A stretch of 64,000 nt of DNA from Bordetella genomosp. 11 (lineage in GTDB: Bacteria; Pseudomonadota; Gammaproteobacteria; Burkholderiales; Burkholderiaceae_B): assembly GCF_002261215.1 (NCBI RefSeq), contig NZ_NEVS01000004.1:558001-622000 (forward strand), read 5' to 3'. Below, piece after piece: positions 46,957 through 58,825 of this stretch (position 1 is the stretch's first letter; every line of letters starts with the position of its first letter). Made by a program: the position numbers and the translations under genes. The notes below the pieces were generated by a model. That model searched no databases. It saw only the letters and a list, made by a program, of their open reading frames with translations, and had not been told where the DNA came from.

Positions 46957-48462
46957 TTATGTTTCTAGTTGTAAATTGTTGGGGAAACGGACGCTGATCC
47001 TCAAGCCTCGCTGGCTGCTGCCCGGCGAAGGGTTGTCGGCGAGCTCCACTGTCGCGCCATGCTTTTGCGCGATTTCCCGCACGATGGCCAGGCCCAGGCC
47101 GCTGCCCTCGGCCGGCGTGCCCAACACCCGGTAGAAGCGGTCGAAAACGCGTTCCCGCTCGTCCGGCGGGATGCCCGGGCCGGAATCCTCGACTTCCAGC
47201 AGCGCGGCGGCGGGCAAGGCGCGCACCCGCACGGTTACCCGACCGCCGCGCGGTGTGTAGCGCAACGCATTGTCCACCAGATTGTTCAGCAGCTCGGCCA
47301 GCAGGATCGCGTTGCCCGCGATGGGCACCGGCCGGCCGGCCTCCTCGAATCCCAGGTCAATGCCGATCGCCAGGGCCTGCGGCGCCCACACGATGGTTTG
47401 CTCCCGCGCAAGGCCGTTCAGGTCGGTCGCCGCCATGCCTATGGTTGCCGGGTTTTCGGCCCGCGCGAGCAGCAGCAACTGGTTGACCAGGCGCGTGGCG
47501 CGTTCGGACCCGGCCACCAAGTGGCGCAGGCTGGTCTGCATTTCGTCCGGGCTGGCATCGCGCAGGGCCAGTTCCGCCTGCGTCCGCAGGCCCGCCAGCG
47601 GCGTCTTCAACTGGTGCGCCGCGTCGGCAACGAAGCGGCGCTGCGTCTGAACGGTGGCCGACAGGCGTTCCAGCAAATCGTTGATCGCCGCTACCAGGGG
47701 CGCGATTTCGCTCGGCGTGGCACGTTCATCGATGGGCGATAGATCGTCGGGCCTGCGTGCCCGCAGGCGTTGTTGCAGGGCATTCAAGGGCGCCACCCCG
47801 CGCGACAGCCCGAACCATACCAGCAGGACGGCGATGGGCAGCACGATGAATTGCGGAATGATGACGCCTTTGATGATGTCGTTGGCCAATTGCGCGCGCC
47901 GTTCGGCGGTTTCCGCGACGATAAGCAGGGGCGGGGTTTCCCCCGCCGCGCCCGCGTCGACCCGGGTATAGGCCAGGCGGATGGCGAAGCCGCGCAGCGT
48001 GCTGTCCTCGTACCGCACGGCGCCGGGCGCCGCGACGTCCACGCCCTTGGGCAGCGGTAGCTCCCGGTCGCCGCCCAGGTAGCGGCCGTGCCCGTCCAGC
48101 ACGAGCCAGAAAACGCTGTCGGTGTCGTTGCCGCGCAGCATGCCGCGCACCGGGTCCGTCATGTCCAGCACCGTTTTGCCGTCGACGGTATGGACCTGTC
48201 GCGCGAGTACGCGCAGGTGGCCGGCAAGCGCGCGATCGTAGGGCACGTCGGCGATATTCTGTGCGACCACGTAGGTGATCGCCACGCTCATGGGCCATAG
48301 CAGGAACAGCGGCGCCAGCATCCAATCGAGGATCTCGCCCAGCAGCGAGCGCCGGGGCAGGGCGAAGGACGGGCCGCGCGTGCCATTGCGCAGGATATCC
48401 AGCGCCTCCTGGTTCAATGGCGCGACGCGGGGTGTTTCAGTGTGCGAGTTCGCCCGCGCCAT
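46957..48462 (-). CDS. Sensor histidine kinase (TctE-like)
   Basis: A 501-residue sensor. TM1 about 48-68, an extracytoplasmic domain to about residue 198, TM2 about 199-219, a HAMP-type linker, the H-box AAHQLKTPLAG with H283, and an ATPase domain with N-box ELLNNLVDNALRYTP, G1 DSGPGIPP, F-box and G2 GSGLGLAIV. The start overlaps the response regulator by 26 bases, showing translational coupling. By neighbourhood it senses a ligand of the MHS transporter. Confidence 0.95.
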   Translation of the reverse strand: MARANSHTETPRVAPLNQEALDILRNGTRGPSFALPRRSLLGEILDWMLAPLFLLWPMSVAITYVVAQNIADVPYDRALAGHLRVLARQVHTVDGKTVLDMTDPVRGMLRGNDTDSVFWLVLDGHGRYLGGDRELPLPKGVDVAAPGAVRYEDSTLRGFAIRLAYTRVDAGAAGETPPLLIVAETAERRAQLANDIIKGVIIPQFIVLPIAVLLVWFGLSRGVAPLNALQQRLRARRPDDLSPIDERATPSEIAPLVAAINDLLERLSATVQTQRRFVADAAHQLKTPLAGLRTQAELALRDASPDEMQTSLRHLVAGSERATRLVNQLLLLARAENPATIGMAATDLNGLAREQTIVWAPQALAIGIDLGFEEAGRPVPIAGNAILLAELLNNLVDNALRYTPRGGRVTVRVRALPAAALLEVEDSGPGIPPDERERVFDRFYRVLGTPAEGSGLGLAIVREIAQKHGATVELADNPSPGSSQRGLRISVRFPNNLQLET

Positions 48463-49126
48463 GATCCCGTTCCAGGCAATAGCCCAGCCCTCGCACGGTC
48501 ATGATCCGGACGCCGGTCGGCTCCAGTTTCTTGCGCAAGCGGTGTACGTAGACTTCGATGGCATTGGTGCTGACTTCGTCGCCCCATTCGCACAGATGGT
48601 CCACCAGCTGATTCTTGCTTACCATCCGTCCGCTGCGCATGAGCAGGATTTCGAGCAGGCCGACTTCGCGGGCGGACAGGTCCAGCGGCTGGTCGTCCAC
48701 CGAGGCCACCCGTCCCGCCTGGTCGAAGACCAGCCGGCCGTGGCGGATCAGGCTGGCGCCGCCGCCAGCGCCGCGCCGCGTCAGCGCCCGCACGCGGGCC
48801 TCCAGTTCGGACAGGGCGAATGGCTTGGCCATGTAGTCGTCCGCCCCCAGGTCCAGCCCCTTGACGCGCTGCTCGATGCTATCGGCGGCGGTTAGAATAA
48901 GCACCGGAAGTTGGGCGTTGCGCGCACGCAGCCGTCTCAGGACTTCCAGTCCGGCCAATTGCGGCAATCCCAGGTCCAGAATCAGCAGGTCGAAGGCCTG
49001 GGCGGCCAATGCCAGATCGGCGGCCATGCCGTCGCGCACGGCATCGACGGCATAGCCGTTGTGTCGCAGCGAACGGGATAGTCCGTCGGCAAGAATGCTG
49101 TCGTCTTCGGCGATAAGTATGCGCAT
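48437..49126 (-). CDS. OmpR-family response regulator (TctD-like)
   Basis: A 229-residue regulator. The receiver domain has the acidic pocket EDD (7-9), phospho-acceptor D51 in LLILDLGLP, and K101 in DYMAKPF. The winged-helix output domain has VEVYVHRLRKKL and a C-terminal VRGLGYCL. Start and stop overlap the kinase gene. OmpR-family proteins bind 10-11-bp direct repeats. Confidence 0.96.
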   Translation of the reverse strand: MRILIAEDDSILADGLSRSLRHNGYAVDAVRDGMAADLALAAQAFDLLILDLGLPQLAGLEVLRRLRARNAQLPVLILTAADSIEQRVKGLDLGADDYMAKPFALSELEARVRALTRRGAGGGASLIRHGRLVFDQAGRVASVDDQPLDLSAREVGLLEILLMRSGRMVSKNQLVDHLCEWGDEVSTNAIEVYVHRLRKKLEPTGVRIMTVRGLGYCLERDHGAGELAH

Positions 49127-49317
49127 GGGACCAGGCTCTCTCGTGGATCGTTATGGTTTCTTGAGCTGAGCGCGTCCGTTCGTGCCGGGTTGCGGCCGTG
49201 ACGGTTTTCCGTGGTGGTGTTCTGGTATGCCGGATGGTTTCCGGACTGTCTCCGCTCTCCTGGGCGGATTCTGTCACGCCCGTTCGCGCTTGCCCACACG
49301 GGATAACGCGGAAAAAT

Positions 49318-49347
49318 TTGTCATACTGTTTTTTTGTACAGTATAAT
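49318..49347 (+). promoter_or_regulatory. recA promoter with a perfect LexA box
   Basis: TTGTCA (49318-49323) and TATAAT (49342-49347) are 18 bases apart. TACTGTTTTTTTGTACAGTA (49324-49343) is a complete LexA box in the spacer, touching the -10. recA is thus expected to be in the SOS regulon. Confidence 0.95.
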
Positions 49348-49460
49348 CCGATGCCATAATCCGGCCGACATGGTTAACGCATATGGCAAACCAGGCGTCG
49401 ATCGCAAGACACTGGCCGCCACATTTTCCATTCGCTAGAAACCGCCAGACAGGACATTTC

Positions 49461-50519
49461 ATGGACGACAAAACCAGCAAGGCAGCCGCCTCGGAAAAAG
49501 CCAAGGCGCTCGCCGCGGCCCTATCGCAGATCGAAAAGCAGTTTGGCAAGGGTTCGGTCATGCGGTATGGCGACAACGAGGTCGAGCATGACATCCAGGT
49601 GGTGTCCACGGGGTCGCTGGGCCTGGATATCGCCCTGGGCGTGGGTGGCCTGCCGCGCGGCCGGGTAATCGAGATCTACGGGCCGGAATCGTCGGGCAAG
49701 ACCACGCTGACGCTGCAGGTCATCGCCGAAATGCAAAAAATCGGCGGCACGTGCGCGTTCATCGATGCCGAACACGCGCTGGACGTGCAATACGCCTCCA
49801 AGCTTGGTGTCAACCTGACCGACCTGCTCATCTCCCAACCGGACACGGGCGAGCAAGCCCTCGAAATCACCGATGCACTGGTCCGTTCGGGCTCGGTCGA
49901 CCTCATCGTCATCGACTCGGTCGCCGCGCTCGTGCCCAAGGCCGAAATCGAAGGCGAAATGGGCGATTCGCTGCCTGGCCTGCAGGCCCGCCTGATGAGC
50001 CAGGCGCTGCGCAAGCTGACCGCCACCATCAAGCGTACGAACTGCATGGTCATCTTCATCAACCAGATCCGGATGAAGATCGGCGTGATGTTCGGCAATC
50101 CGGAAACCACCACCGGCGGCAATGCGTTGAAGTTCTACTCCTCCGTGCGCCTGGATATCCGCCGCATCGGCTCGATCAAGAAGGGGGAAGAGGTCGTCGG
50201 CAACGAAACGCGCGTCAAGGTCGTCAAGAACAAAGTGTCCCCGCCCTTCAAGCAGGCGGAATTCGACATCATGTACGGCAGTGGCATTTCACGCGAAGGT
50301 GAAATCATCGACCTGGGTGTGCAGGCCGGCATCGTGGACAAATCCGGCGCGTGGTACAGCTACAAGGGCGACCGCATCGGCCAGGGTAAGGACAACGTTC
50401 GCGAATACCTGAAAGAACATCGCGAAATGGCCCTGGAGATCGAAAATCGCATACGCGAGAACCAGGGCATCGTCAGCCGCGCGAATACCTTTGCCGAAAG
50501 CGAGGCCGAAGAGGACTAA
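49461..50519 (+). CDS. recA: Recombinase RecA
   Basis: RecA binds ssDNA, promotes strand exchange and activates LexA self-cleavage. The 352-residue protein has Walker [10 protein letters not shown] (74-82), [21 protein letters not shown] (Walker B region), the L2-loop [15 protein letters not shown] and the acidic C-terminal ESEAEED tail. The frame is open to 49383, but ATG 49461 is the standard start, with AGGA nearby. recX follows by 6 bases. Confidence 0.99.
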   Translation: MDDKTSKAAASEKAKALAAALSQIEKQFGKGSVMRYGDNEVEHDIQVVSTGSLGLDIALGVGGLPRGRVIEIYGPESSGKTTLTLQVIAEMQKIGGTCAFIDAEHALDVQYASKLGVNLTDLLISQPDTGEQALEITDALVRSGSVDLIVIDSVAALVPKAEIEGEMGDSLPGLQARLMSQALRKLTATIKRTNCMVIFINQIRMKIGVMFGNPETTTGGNALKFYSSVRLDIRRIGSIKKGEEVVGNETRVKVVKNKVSPPFKQAEFDIMYGSGISREGEIIDLGVQAGIVDKSGAWYSYKGDRIGQGKDNVREYLKEHREMALEIENRIRENQGIVSRANTFAESEAEED

Positions 50520-50525
50520 CCGCCG

Positions 50526-51062
50526 ATGATTTCCGGTCGCCGCGGCGCGAGGTTCGGCAATCTCCCTTCCGACGGTTCCGCGGACGATCCCTTCCGTGTC
50601 GGCGACCGGGCCGAGCAAAGGCGCGGGCCCACGCTGAAGGCTCGCGCGGTGGGCTATCTATCCCGGCGTGAATACGCGCGCAGCGAGCTGGCACGCAAGC
50701 TCAGCCCGTACGCGGACGACGCCGCAGCCTTGGATGCCTTGCTGGACGAGCTGGAACGGGAAGGCTGGCTATCCACCCGGCGTTTCGCCGAAAGTCTGGT
50801 GCATCGCCGCGCCGAACGTCAGGGCGCGGCGCGCATCGTGCAGGAGTTGCGCCAGCACGGCGTCGACGAAACCCAGATAGGCGAACTTCGAGACGGCTTG
50901 CGCGCCACAGAATACGACCGCGCCGTGGCAGTATGGAACAAGCGTTTCGGCGAACGGCCGGCCGATCGTGCCGCGTACGCCAAGCAGGCGCGTTTTCTTG
51001 CGGCGCGTGGCTTCGCGCACGATGTCATTCGTCGGGTGCTGGGCGACGACCAGGACGAATGA
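50526..51062 (+). CDS. recX: Regulatory protein RecX
   Basis: RecX blocks RecA filament extension. The 178-residue protein has the RecX three-helix repeats: AVGYLSRREYARSELARKLSPYADD, LDELEREGWLSTRRFAESLVHRRAER and the C-terminal ARFLAARGFAHDVIRRVLG. The first 30 residues are Gly/Arg-rich and may be disordered. It is coupled to recA with 6 bases between, so it shares the LexA-controlled promoter. Confidence 0.95.
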   Translation: MISGRRGARFGNLPSDGSADDPFRVGDRAEQRRGPTLKARAVGYLSRREYARSELARKLSPYADDAAALDALLDELEREGWLSTRRFAESLVHRRAERQGAARIVQELRQHGVDETQIGELRDGLRATEYDRAVAVWNKRFGERPADRAAYAKQARFLAARGFAHDVIRRVLGDDQDE

Positions 51063-51187
51063 CAGGCGCCGGCCGGGGCGTGCCGGCCGTCTTGACCTGC
51101 CGTCCTCACCGGTGGTTTCCCCGAATGGGCGCGCATCAGCGGGCGTCGATCCCGCGACTACGCACGGCGCGGGTTTGGGTTGTGTCG

Positions 51188-52132
51188 CTATTCCACGCGC
51201 GTTTCGCCCGCCCATGCTCCAGCCGATTTGATTCCGGTCAGGGTACGGAAACTCACATCCCGGGCGATAGTCAGGAAATCCTTGATGAACGGGGCATCCG
51301 CATCCTCGTTCCGGATCGCAGCGTACAGCGTTCGCCATACGCCTTGCGGGCCCAAGCGACAAACCCGTAGCCAGCCCTTATCCAGATACTCGGTCAAGGC
51401 CCAATTCGGCAGCGCCGCAACCCCGCGGTTGCTGGCAATCAATTGGGCGATGATGGGTGTTAGTTCCGCCTTGCGCACGGCCGCGGGTTCCACGTCGGCA
51501 GGGTCAAGGAAAGCCGTGAAGACGTCCAGGCGCTGGCGATCGACGGGATAGGTGATCAAGGTCTGGTCGGCCAACTGTTCCGGCCGGATATAGCGCTGCG
51601 ATGCCAGGGGATGGGCCTCAGACACCGCAAGTACCAGTTCGTAGCCGAACAGCGGTACATAATCGATGGCGTCCAGCGCCTGGGGATCCGAGGTAATCAC
51701 CAGATCCAGGTCGCCACGCAGCAGCGCGGGCAAAGGCGCGAAGGAAAACGCGGCGGATAGATCCAGCGCCACTTCGGGCCATTGCGCCCGGAATGCATCG
51801 AGTGCCGGCATCAGCCACTGGAAACAGGAGTGGCATTCGATCGCGAGGTGCAGGCGGCCGGTCCTGCCGGCGGCCAGGCGCTGCAGTTCCCGCTCCGTGG
51901 CGCGCAGCCTCGGCAGGATATCGTCGGCCAGCGCCAGTACGCGCAGGCCCGCCGTGGTCAGGCGAGCCGGGCGCGTCCTGCGGTTCAACAGGGGAGTACC
52001 GAGCCGGGACTCCAGTTCGCGCAACTGATGAGACAGGGCGGACTGCGTCAGGTGCAGCCGGTCGGCGGCTTCCTGAAGACTGCCGCCGTCGCGGATCGCG
52101 GCAAGGGTTTCCAGATGGCGGATTTCGAGCAT
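51188..52132 (-). CDS. metR: LysR-type regulator of methionine genes (MetR)
   Basis: A LysR-type regulator of 314 residues with N-terminal helix-turn-helix GGSLQEAADRLHLTQSALSHQLRELE and an effector-binding domain. It is divergent from metE, as metR is in enterobacteria and relatives, and a canonical TGAANNNNNTTCA box lies in the gap. MetR uses homocysteine as coactivator. ATG 52132 (MLEIRHLE) is chosen over 52147. Confidence 0.92.
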   Translation of the reverse strand: MLEIRHLETLAAIRDGGSLQEAADRLHLTQSALSHQLRELESRLGTPLLNRRTRPARLTTAGLRVLALADDILPRLRATERELQRLAAGRTGRLHLAIECHSCFQWLMPALDAFRAQWPEVALDLSAAFSFAPLPALLRGDLDLVITSDPQALDAIDYVPLFGYELVLAVSEAHPLASQRYIRPEQLADQTLITYPVDRQRLDVFTAFLDPADVEPAAVRKAELTPIIAQLIASNRGVAALPNWALTEYLDKGWLRVCRLGPQGVWRTLYAAIRNEDADAPFIKDFLTIARDVSFRTLTGIKSAGAWAGETRVE

Positions 52133-52236
52133 GTCGGGGCCGAACAAGGGCGAACGCGTGGGCGGCGCTCAATGAAAATCGATGGGGCGTAGTGGCCGGC
52201 ACTACAGGATGCTTGGCCCCGAGCAGTCATTCTATA

Positions 52237-52249
52237 TGAATATTTTTCA
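52237..52249. promoter_or_regulatory. MetR box
   Basis: TGAA-TATTT-TTCA exactly fits the TGAANNNNNTTCA MetR consensus, about 90 bases before metE and 105 bases from metR. A second weaker site may lie nearby. Confidence 0.85.
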
Positions 52250-52339
52250 TGGAATCGATGCAAACATTGATTTTGACTCAAACTTAAACACGCGCACAAT
52301 GCCGGAACTTGAACATTCTTTGTTGGATTCCGGATTTCC

Positions 52340-54631
52340 ATGACTATCATTCATAATCTTGGCTTCCCGCGCATCGGCGCCCAGCGCGAATTGAAACGCG
52401 CGGTCGAGTCCTATTGGGCCGGCAAGTCGTCGTTGGAGGACCTGCAGGAAACCGGACGCGAACTACGCGCCCGGCATTGGAAAGCCCAGGCCGATGCGGG
52501 CGTGGATCTGCTCCCGGTCGGCGACTTCGCGTGGTACGACCACGTGCTGGAATGGACCACATTGCTGGGTGCGGTTCCGGCGCGCTTCGGGCAGCCCGCC
52601 GATGCACCGGTCAGCCTGGATACTTTGTTTCGCATGGGCCGCGGCCGCGCGCCCACCGGTACCCCGGCCGCAGCCTGCGAGATGACGAAGTGGTTCGATA
52701 CCAACTACCACTACATCGTCCCTGAGCTGACCCCGGGACAGACGTTCCGCGTCGCGCGCGAGTCGCTGTTCGAGCAGATACGCGAAGCCCTGGAGTCGGG
52801 CTATCGGGTCAAGCCCGTGATTCCCGGGCCGTTGACCTGGTTGTGGCTGGGCAAGGGGGACGCCTATGCCGGGCCGGGCGATGCCGCGAAGCTGGACCTG
52901 CTGGCGGCCCTGCTACCCGTCTACACCCAGGTCCTGCGGAGGATCGCCGAGCTGGGTGTCGAGTGGGTACAGATCGACGAGCCCATCCTGGCGCTGGATT
53001 TGCCCGCGGCATGGCGCGAAGCCTATGCCGAGACCTATACGCGTTTGTCCGGCGCTCCCTTGAAAGTGTTGGTGGCGACTTACTTCGACGGCTTGCGAGA
53101 CAACCTGGCCACCGCGGCCGCCTTGCCGGTGGCGGGGCTGCACGTGGACCTCGTGCGCGCTCCGGAACAGCTTGCGCCGCTGCTGCAGGTCATCGGTTCG
53201 AAGGTCCTGTCGGCCGGTATCGTCAATGGCCGCAACATTTGGCGCACGGATCTGGACGCGGCATTGCGCGCGTTGGCGCCCGCCAAGGCCGCCCTGGGCG
53301 ACCGGCTCTGGGTCGCTCCGTCCTGCTCGCTGCTGCACGTGCCGGTGGACCTGGGTTTCGAGACCGAGCTCGATGACGAGCTCAAGAGCTGGCTGTCTTT
53401 CGCGGTGCAGAAGCTGGACGAAGTGCGCACATTGGCGCACGCGCTGGATGACGCTCAGGATCCTGCGGTACAGGAAGCACTGCGGACGCAGCGCGCCGCG
53501 CTGGCCAACCGCGCCCAATCCCCGCGCATCCACAATCCCGCCGTCGCGCGTCGCATGGCTGCCGCCGACGACGTGCGGCGCGACCGTGCGCCGTTCGCGC
53601 GGCGCATCGCCCATCAGCAGGAAAAGCTTCGCCTGCCCGCATTTCCCACCACGACGATAGGCTCTTTCCCGCAGACAGCGGAGATCCGGGCGCTGCGGCG
53701 GGATTGGAAGGCCGGCGCGATCAGCGATTCGGCCTACGAAAGCGCGATCCGGAAGGAAATCGAGTCGGTCATCCGCTTCCAGGAGAACGTTGGCCTGGAC
53801 GTCCTGGTGCATGGAGAACCGGAACGCAACGATATGGTCGAGTATTTCGGCGAACTGCTGGCCGGCTTTGCCTTCACGCGCAACGGCTGGGTGCAGAGCT
53901 ATGGCTCGCGTTGCGTCAAACCGCCTGTGATCTTCGGCGACGTGGCGCGCCCCGCGCCGATGACGGTGGGGTGGTCCTCGTATGCGCAATCCCTGACGGA
54001 CAAGCCCGTGAAGGGCATGCTGACGGGGCCGGTGACGATCCTGCAATGGTCTTTCGTCCGCGACGATCAGCCGCGCGAACAAACCTGCCGTCAATTGGCG
54101 CTGGCATTGCGCGACGAAGTCGTCGACCTGGAAAAAGCGGGCATCCGCGTGATCCAGATCGACGAACCGGCCATCCGCGAAGGCCTGCCGTTGCGCCGCG
54201 CCGACTGGCGCGCCTACCTTGACTGGGCGGTGGATTGCTTCCGCCTGTCCACCGGCGGCGTGCAAGAGGATACGCAAATCCATACCCATATGTGCTATGC
54301 GGAGTTCAACGACATCATCGAATCGATCGCCGCGATGGATGCCGACGTCATCACCATCGAAACCTCCCGCTCGAACATGGAACTGCTCAAGGCTTTCGAG
54401 GATTTCCGCTATCCCAACGACATCGGCCCGGGCGTATACGACATCCATTCGCCCAACGTCCCGGACGTCGAATGGATGGTGCAACTGATGGAAAAAGCCG
54501 CGGGCCGTCTGCCCAAAGAGCGCCTTTGGGTGAACCCGGACTGCGGCCTGAAGACGCGGGCATGGCCGGAAACCGAAGCCGCGCTGGTCAGCATGGTCGA
54601 CGCTGCCCGCCAACTGCGCGCCCAGGCCTGA
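52340..54631 (+). CDS. metE: Cobalamin-independent methionine synthase
   Basis: MetE transfers the methyl group of methyl-tetrahydropteroyl-triglutamate to homocysteine. The 763-residue protein has the N-terminal half ([26 protein letters not shown]) and the catalytic C-terminal half, with [11 protein letters not shown] (zinc H and C), [10 protein letters not shown] and the NPDCGLKTR zinc cysteine. Methionine control by MetR is expected. Confidence 0.98.
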   Translation: MTIIHNLGFPRIGAQRELKRAVESYWAGKSSLEDLQETGRELRARHWKAQADAGVDLLPVGDFAWYDHVLEWTTLLGAVPARFGQPADAPVSLDTLFRMGRGRAPTGTPAAACEMTKWFDTNYHYIVPELTPGQTFRVARESLFEQIREALESGYRVKPVIPGPLTWLWLGKGDAYAGPGDAAKLDLLAALLPVYTQVLRRIAELGVEWVQIDEPILALDLPAAWREAYAETYTRLSGAPLKVLVATYFDGLRDNLATAAALPVAGLHVDLVRAPEQLAPLLQVIGSKVLSAGIVNGRNIWRTDLDAALRALAPAKAALGDRLWVAPSCSLLHVPVDLGFETELDDELKSWLSFAVQKLDEVRTLAHALDDAQDPAVQEALRTQRAALANRAQSPRIHNPAVARRMAAADDVRRDRAPFARRIAHQQEKLRLPAFPTTTIGSFPQTAEIRALRRDWKAGAISDSAYESAIRKEIESVIRFQENVGLDVLVHGEPERNDMVEYFGELLAGFAFTRNGWVQSYGSRCVKPPVIFGDVARPAPMTVGWSSYAQSLTDKPVKGMLTGPVTILQWSFVRDDQPREQTCRQLALALRDEVVDLEKAGIRVIQIDEPAIREGLPLRRADWRAYLDWAVDCFRLSTGGVQEDTQIHTHMCYAEFNDIIESIAAMDADVITIETSRSNMELLKAFEDFRYPNDIGPGVYDIHSPNVPDVEWMVQLMEKAAGRLPKERLWVNPDCGLKTRAWPETEAALVSMVDAARQLRAQA

Positions 54632-54650
54632 CCGGCTCTACGGGCGTGGC

Positions 54651-54689
54651 GGGGCCGGTCTCCCCGCGGGGAACCGGCCCCGGTTTTTT
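54651..54689 (+). terminator. Terminator after metE
   Basis: GGGGCCGGT (54651-54659) pairs with ACCGGCCCC (54673-54681); inner CCCCGCGGGG adds to the stem. T residues follow at 54684-54689. Confidence 0.92.
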
Positions 54690-54754
54690 GATAGAGGGCC
54701 GTGCGCTATACTTTGAAGGTTTTGTTGCCTTGCAGCAACCTTAGCTGACCACGC

Positions 54755-55351
54755 ATGCCCCTGCCGCCGCCGGAAGTCTCCCGTACCCCCTTGCATACGC
54801 GCTCGATACGCGTGCAGGGCTATGTGCGCGAGGACGGCCTGTGGGACATCGAGGCCGAGCTCATCGATGTCAAGGCCTACGACTTCGTCAAGCATGAAGG
54901 CGATACGTTGCATGCCGGCCAGCCGGTGCATCATATGCACCTGCGTATCACCATCGATTCCGATTACACGATCGTGGCGGCGCAGGCGGTCTACGATGCG
55001 GCGCCCTATGGCGGACACTGCACGAGTATCGAGGACGCCTATCGGGACCTGGTCGGCATGAATCTGGTCCGGGGCTTTCGCCAGCAGGTCAAGACGCGTT
55101 TCGGACGTGTGGCCGGCTGTACGCACATGAGCGAACTCGCGCTGGTGCTGCCCACGGCCGCGGTGCAAACCATGGCCGGACGGCGCCGTGAAAACCCCGA
55201 TCCCAGCAAGCGGCCCTTCCAGCTGGATGGCTGCCATGCGCTCAGTACCGACGGACCCGTGGTCCTCAAGTACTACCCCAAGTGGCATACCGGCGAAGTC
55301 CCGGCCGAGGATGCCGCTTCTGATTCCTCTCTTTTTTCCCATACGACCTGA
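54755..55351 (+). CDS. DUF2889 domain protein
   Basis: A 198-residue soluble protein; the family pattern shows in TRSIRVQGYVREDGLWDIEAEL, VHHMHLRITIDSDYTI and GCTHMSELALVLPTAAVQTM. Function unknown; DUF2889 genes occur near metabolic operons. A hairpin GTTGC/GCAAC lies before it (54723-54741). It ends 11 bases before sucC. Confidence 0.88.
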   Translation: MPLPPPEVSRTPLHTRSIRVQGYVREDGLWDIEAELIDVKAYDFVKHEGDTLHAGQPVHHMHLRITIDSDYTIVAAQAVYDAAPYGGHCTSIEDAYRDLVGMNLVRGFRQQVKTRFGRVAGCTHMSELALVLPTAAVQTMAGRRRENPDPSKRPFQLDGCHALSTDGPVVLKYYPKWHTGEVPAEDAASDSSLFSHTT

Positions 55352-55361
55352 CAGGTAACAC

Positions 55362-56522
<1,161 letters not shown>

Positions 56523-56546
56523 GAAGTTATTGCCAAGGATTCACAA

Positions 56547-57428
<882 letters not shown>

Positions 57429-57493
57429 TCGCCTACCGGCCATAACGCCGGGGCGCGCATCGTCGCCGCGCCCCGGCGCCGGATGCAGTTCGG

Positions 57494-57517
57494 AGCCCGC
57501 CTTATGGCGGGCTTTTT
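57494..57517 (+). terminator. Terminator after sucCD
   Basis: AGCCCGCC (57494-57501) and GGCGGGCT (57506-57513) form an 8-bp stem with loop TTAT and five T residues. A second GC hairpin (CGCCGGGGCGCG / CGCGCCCCGGCG) lies just before it around 57450-57480. Confidence 0.92.
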
Positions 57518-57588
57518 CACGTCTGCCTTTTTCTTCCGCTTCATTCGCGCCGCATGCAGCGATATTCGGAATGGAGTGCGGTTGTTGT

Positions 57589-57795
57589 TCAGTTCGCGGT
57601 CAGTTTGAATTCAGTTTATATTAAGTTTCTATTCAGTTTTAATTCAGGAATCAGATTCTCTTCGGTGCTCGGTATGGTTAATGCAGGGAAGAATGATGGG
57701 GGGCGCGCTCCTGGCGATGTTCAGATAATAGTCAGATAAAAGAAAGGTATATGAAAGATACTCGGTTTTAAGCTCAGCTGTATGTCATCAAGCTG
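57589..57795 (+). repeat. 11-bp phased direct repeats in three clusters
   Basis: Cluster one, 57589-57654: six 11-base units starting TCAG (one TAAG): TCAGTTCGCGG, TCAGTTTGAAT, TCAGTTTATAT, TAAGTTTCTAT, TCAGTTTTAAT, TCAGGAATCAG. Cluster two, 57721-57742: TCAGATAATAG and TCAGATAAAAG. Cluster three, 57774-57795: TCAGCTGTATG and TCATCAAGCTG. Clusters one and two are 132 bases apart, exactly twelve units. The array lies about 40-270 bases upstream of a predicted promoter. Confidence 0.85.
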
Positions 57796-57860
57796 ACAAA
57801 AAACCTGCGGTTTTCCCTCAGAAATCCAACAAACAGCTGAACGTTTTGTCTATGCCTCGA

Positions 57861-57866
57861 TATAAT
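57861..57866 (+). promoter_or_regulatory. Predicted -10 of the terC promoter
   Basis: A perfect TATAAT about 112 bases before the terC start. The -35 region is weak (CTGAAC at 57837-57842 with 18-base spacing), as is typical of an activator-dependent promoter. Confidence 0.5.
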
Positions 57867-57977
57867 GTTCGGCGTCCCCCGCGATAAATAAACTTAGCGC
57901 CACGCGATTTTCCCGATCGCCGCGCAGGGATGGGGTTCGGCTTTTTCAAACCATTGAGGGATCGAGGAACGAGGGGT

Positions 57978-58703
57978 ATGGAATTAACACAAGCCGCTTT
58001 CTGGCTCGCGCTTCTGCAAATCATCTGGGTCAATATCCTTCTGTCCGGGGATAACGCCGTGGTCATCGCGCTCGCGGCCCGTTCGCTACCGCCTACCCAG
58101 CAGAAGAAAGCCATCGTCATTGGTTCGGCCGCCGCCATCATCATGCGGATCGTCCTGACGCTGGTGGCCGCCAAACTCCTGTTGCTGCCCTGGCTGAAAC
58201 TCATAGGCGCGGTCCTGCTGGTCTACATCGGCGTGTCGTTGCTGATGCCGGAAGACGAGGACGACGGCGATGCCAAGTCCCATGGCAATCTGCTTTCCGC
58301 CATCCGCACCATCATGATCGCCGACCTGGTGATGAGCCTGGATAACGTCGTGGCGGTTGCCGCCGCCGCCATGGGCGACACCACCCTGCTGGTCGTGGGC
58401 CTGGCCATCAGCATTCCACTGGTTATCTTCGGCAGCACGCTGCTGCTGAAGGTCATCGAGCGCTTCCCGCTGATCGTATGGGTGGGCGCCGCGCTGCTGG
58501 GCTTCATCGCCGGCGAGCTGCTGGTGGGCGATCCGGCGCTGCACGAGTCGGTGGTGCGCATCGACTCCGCACTGGGGACGACCGAGCATAACCTTGCCTT
58601 GATGGCGGGTGCCTGCGGCGCGATCCTGGTGCTAATGCTGGGCAAGGTCATGATTGCCCGGCGCCACTCTGACAAAAATCTTAAACGGTCGGAGCAAATC
58701 TGA
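57978..58703 (+). CDS. TerC family membrane protein (paralogue 1)
   Basis: A 241-residue integral membrane protein of the TerC/YjbE type, with about seven helices. The two conserved acidic motifs are LLSGDNAVVIALAARSL and LVMSLDNVVAVAAAAMG, thought to bind a metal ion. Members are linked to manganese homeostasis or tellurium resistance. ATG 57978 follows GAGGGG; the frame open from 57930 is less likely. A paralogue follows after 122 bases. Confidence 0.9.
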   Translation: MELTQAAFWLALLQIIWVNILLSGDNAVVIALAARSLPPTQQKKAIVIGSAAAIIMRIVLTLVAAKLLLLPWLKLIGAVLLVYIGVSLLMPEDEDDGDAKSHGNLLSAIRTIMIADLVMSLDNVVAVAAAAMGDTTLLVVGLAISIPLVIFGSTLLLKVIERFPLIVWVGAALLGFIAGELLVGDPALHESVVRIDSALGTTEHNLALMAGACGAILVLMLGKVMIARRHSDKNLKRSEQI

Positions 58704-58825
58704 CGAAAAGCTGAATTACAATCCCCGGACAGGGCCGATGCCCGCCACCATGCAGAACGCTGGTGCGCGGGCTGCTTATTTGCTCCAATCGGCTTGAATG
58801 AAAACCGTGTTGTGGGGGTTGTGAC

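Larger units (their letters stand above)
57518..57977. other. AT-rich upstream region of terC with phased repeats
   Basis: About 460 bases without a gene, much lower in GC than the rest of the window. It carries an array of 11-bp TCAG-type repeats (57589-57795), a TATAAT at 57861-57866 and a leader of roughly 105 nt. A frame at 57554 gives a 61-residue product without features and is not supported. Confidence 0.7.

Noticed and set aside
52913..54613. 566-codon minus-strand open frame opposite metE
   Set aside because: Antisense of a highly conserved gene; not plausible as a protein.
57867..57977. yybP-ykoY manganese riboswitch before terC
   Set aside because: TerC genes often have this leader, so I looked for its conserved core; the leader lacks recognisable parts of it. 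A covariance-model search (Rfam yybP-ykoY) would settle this.
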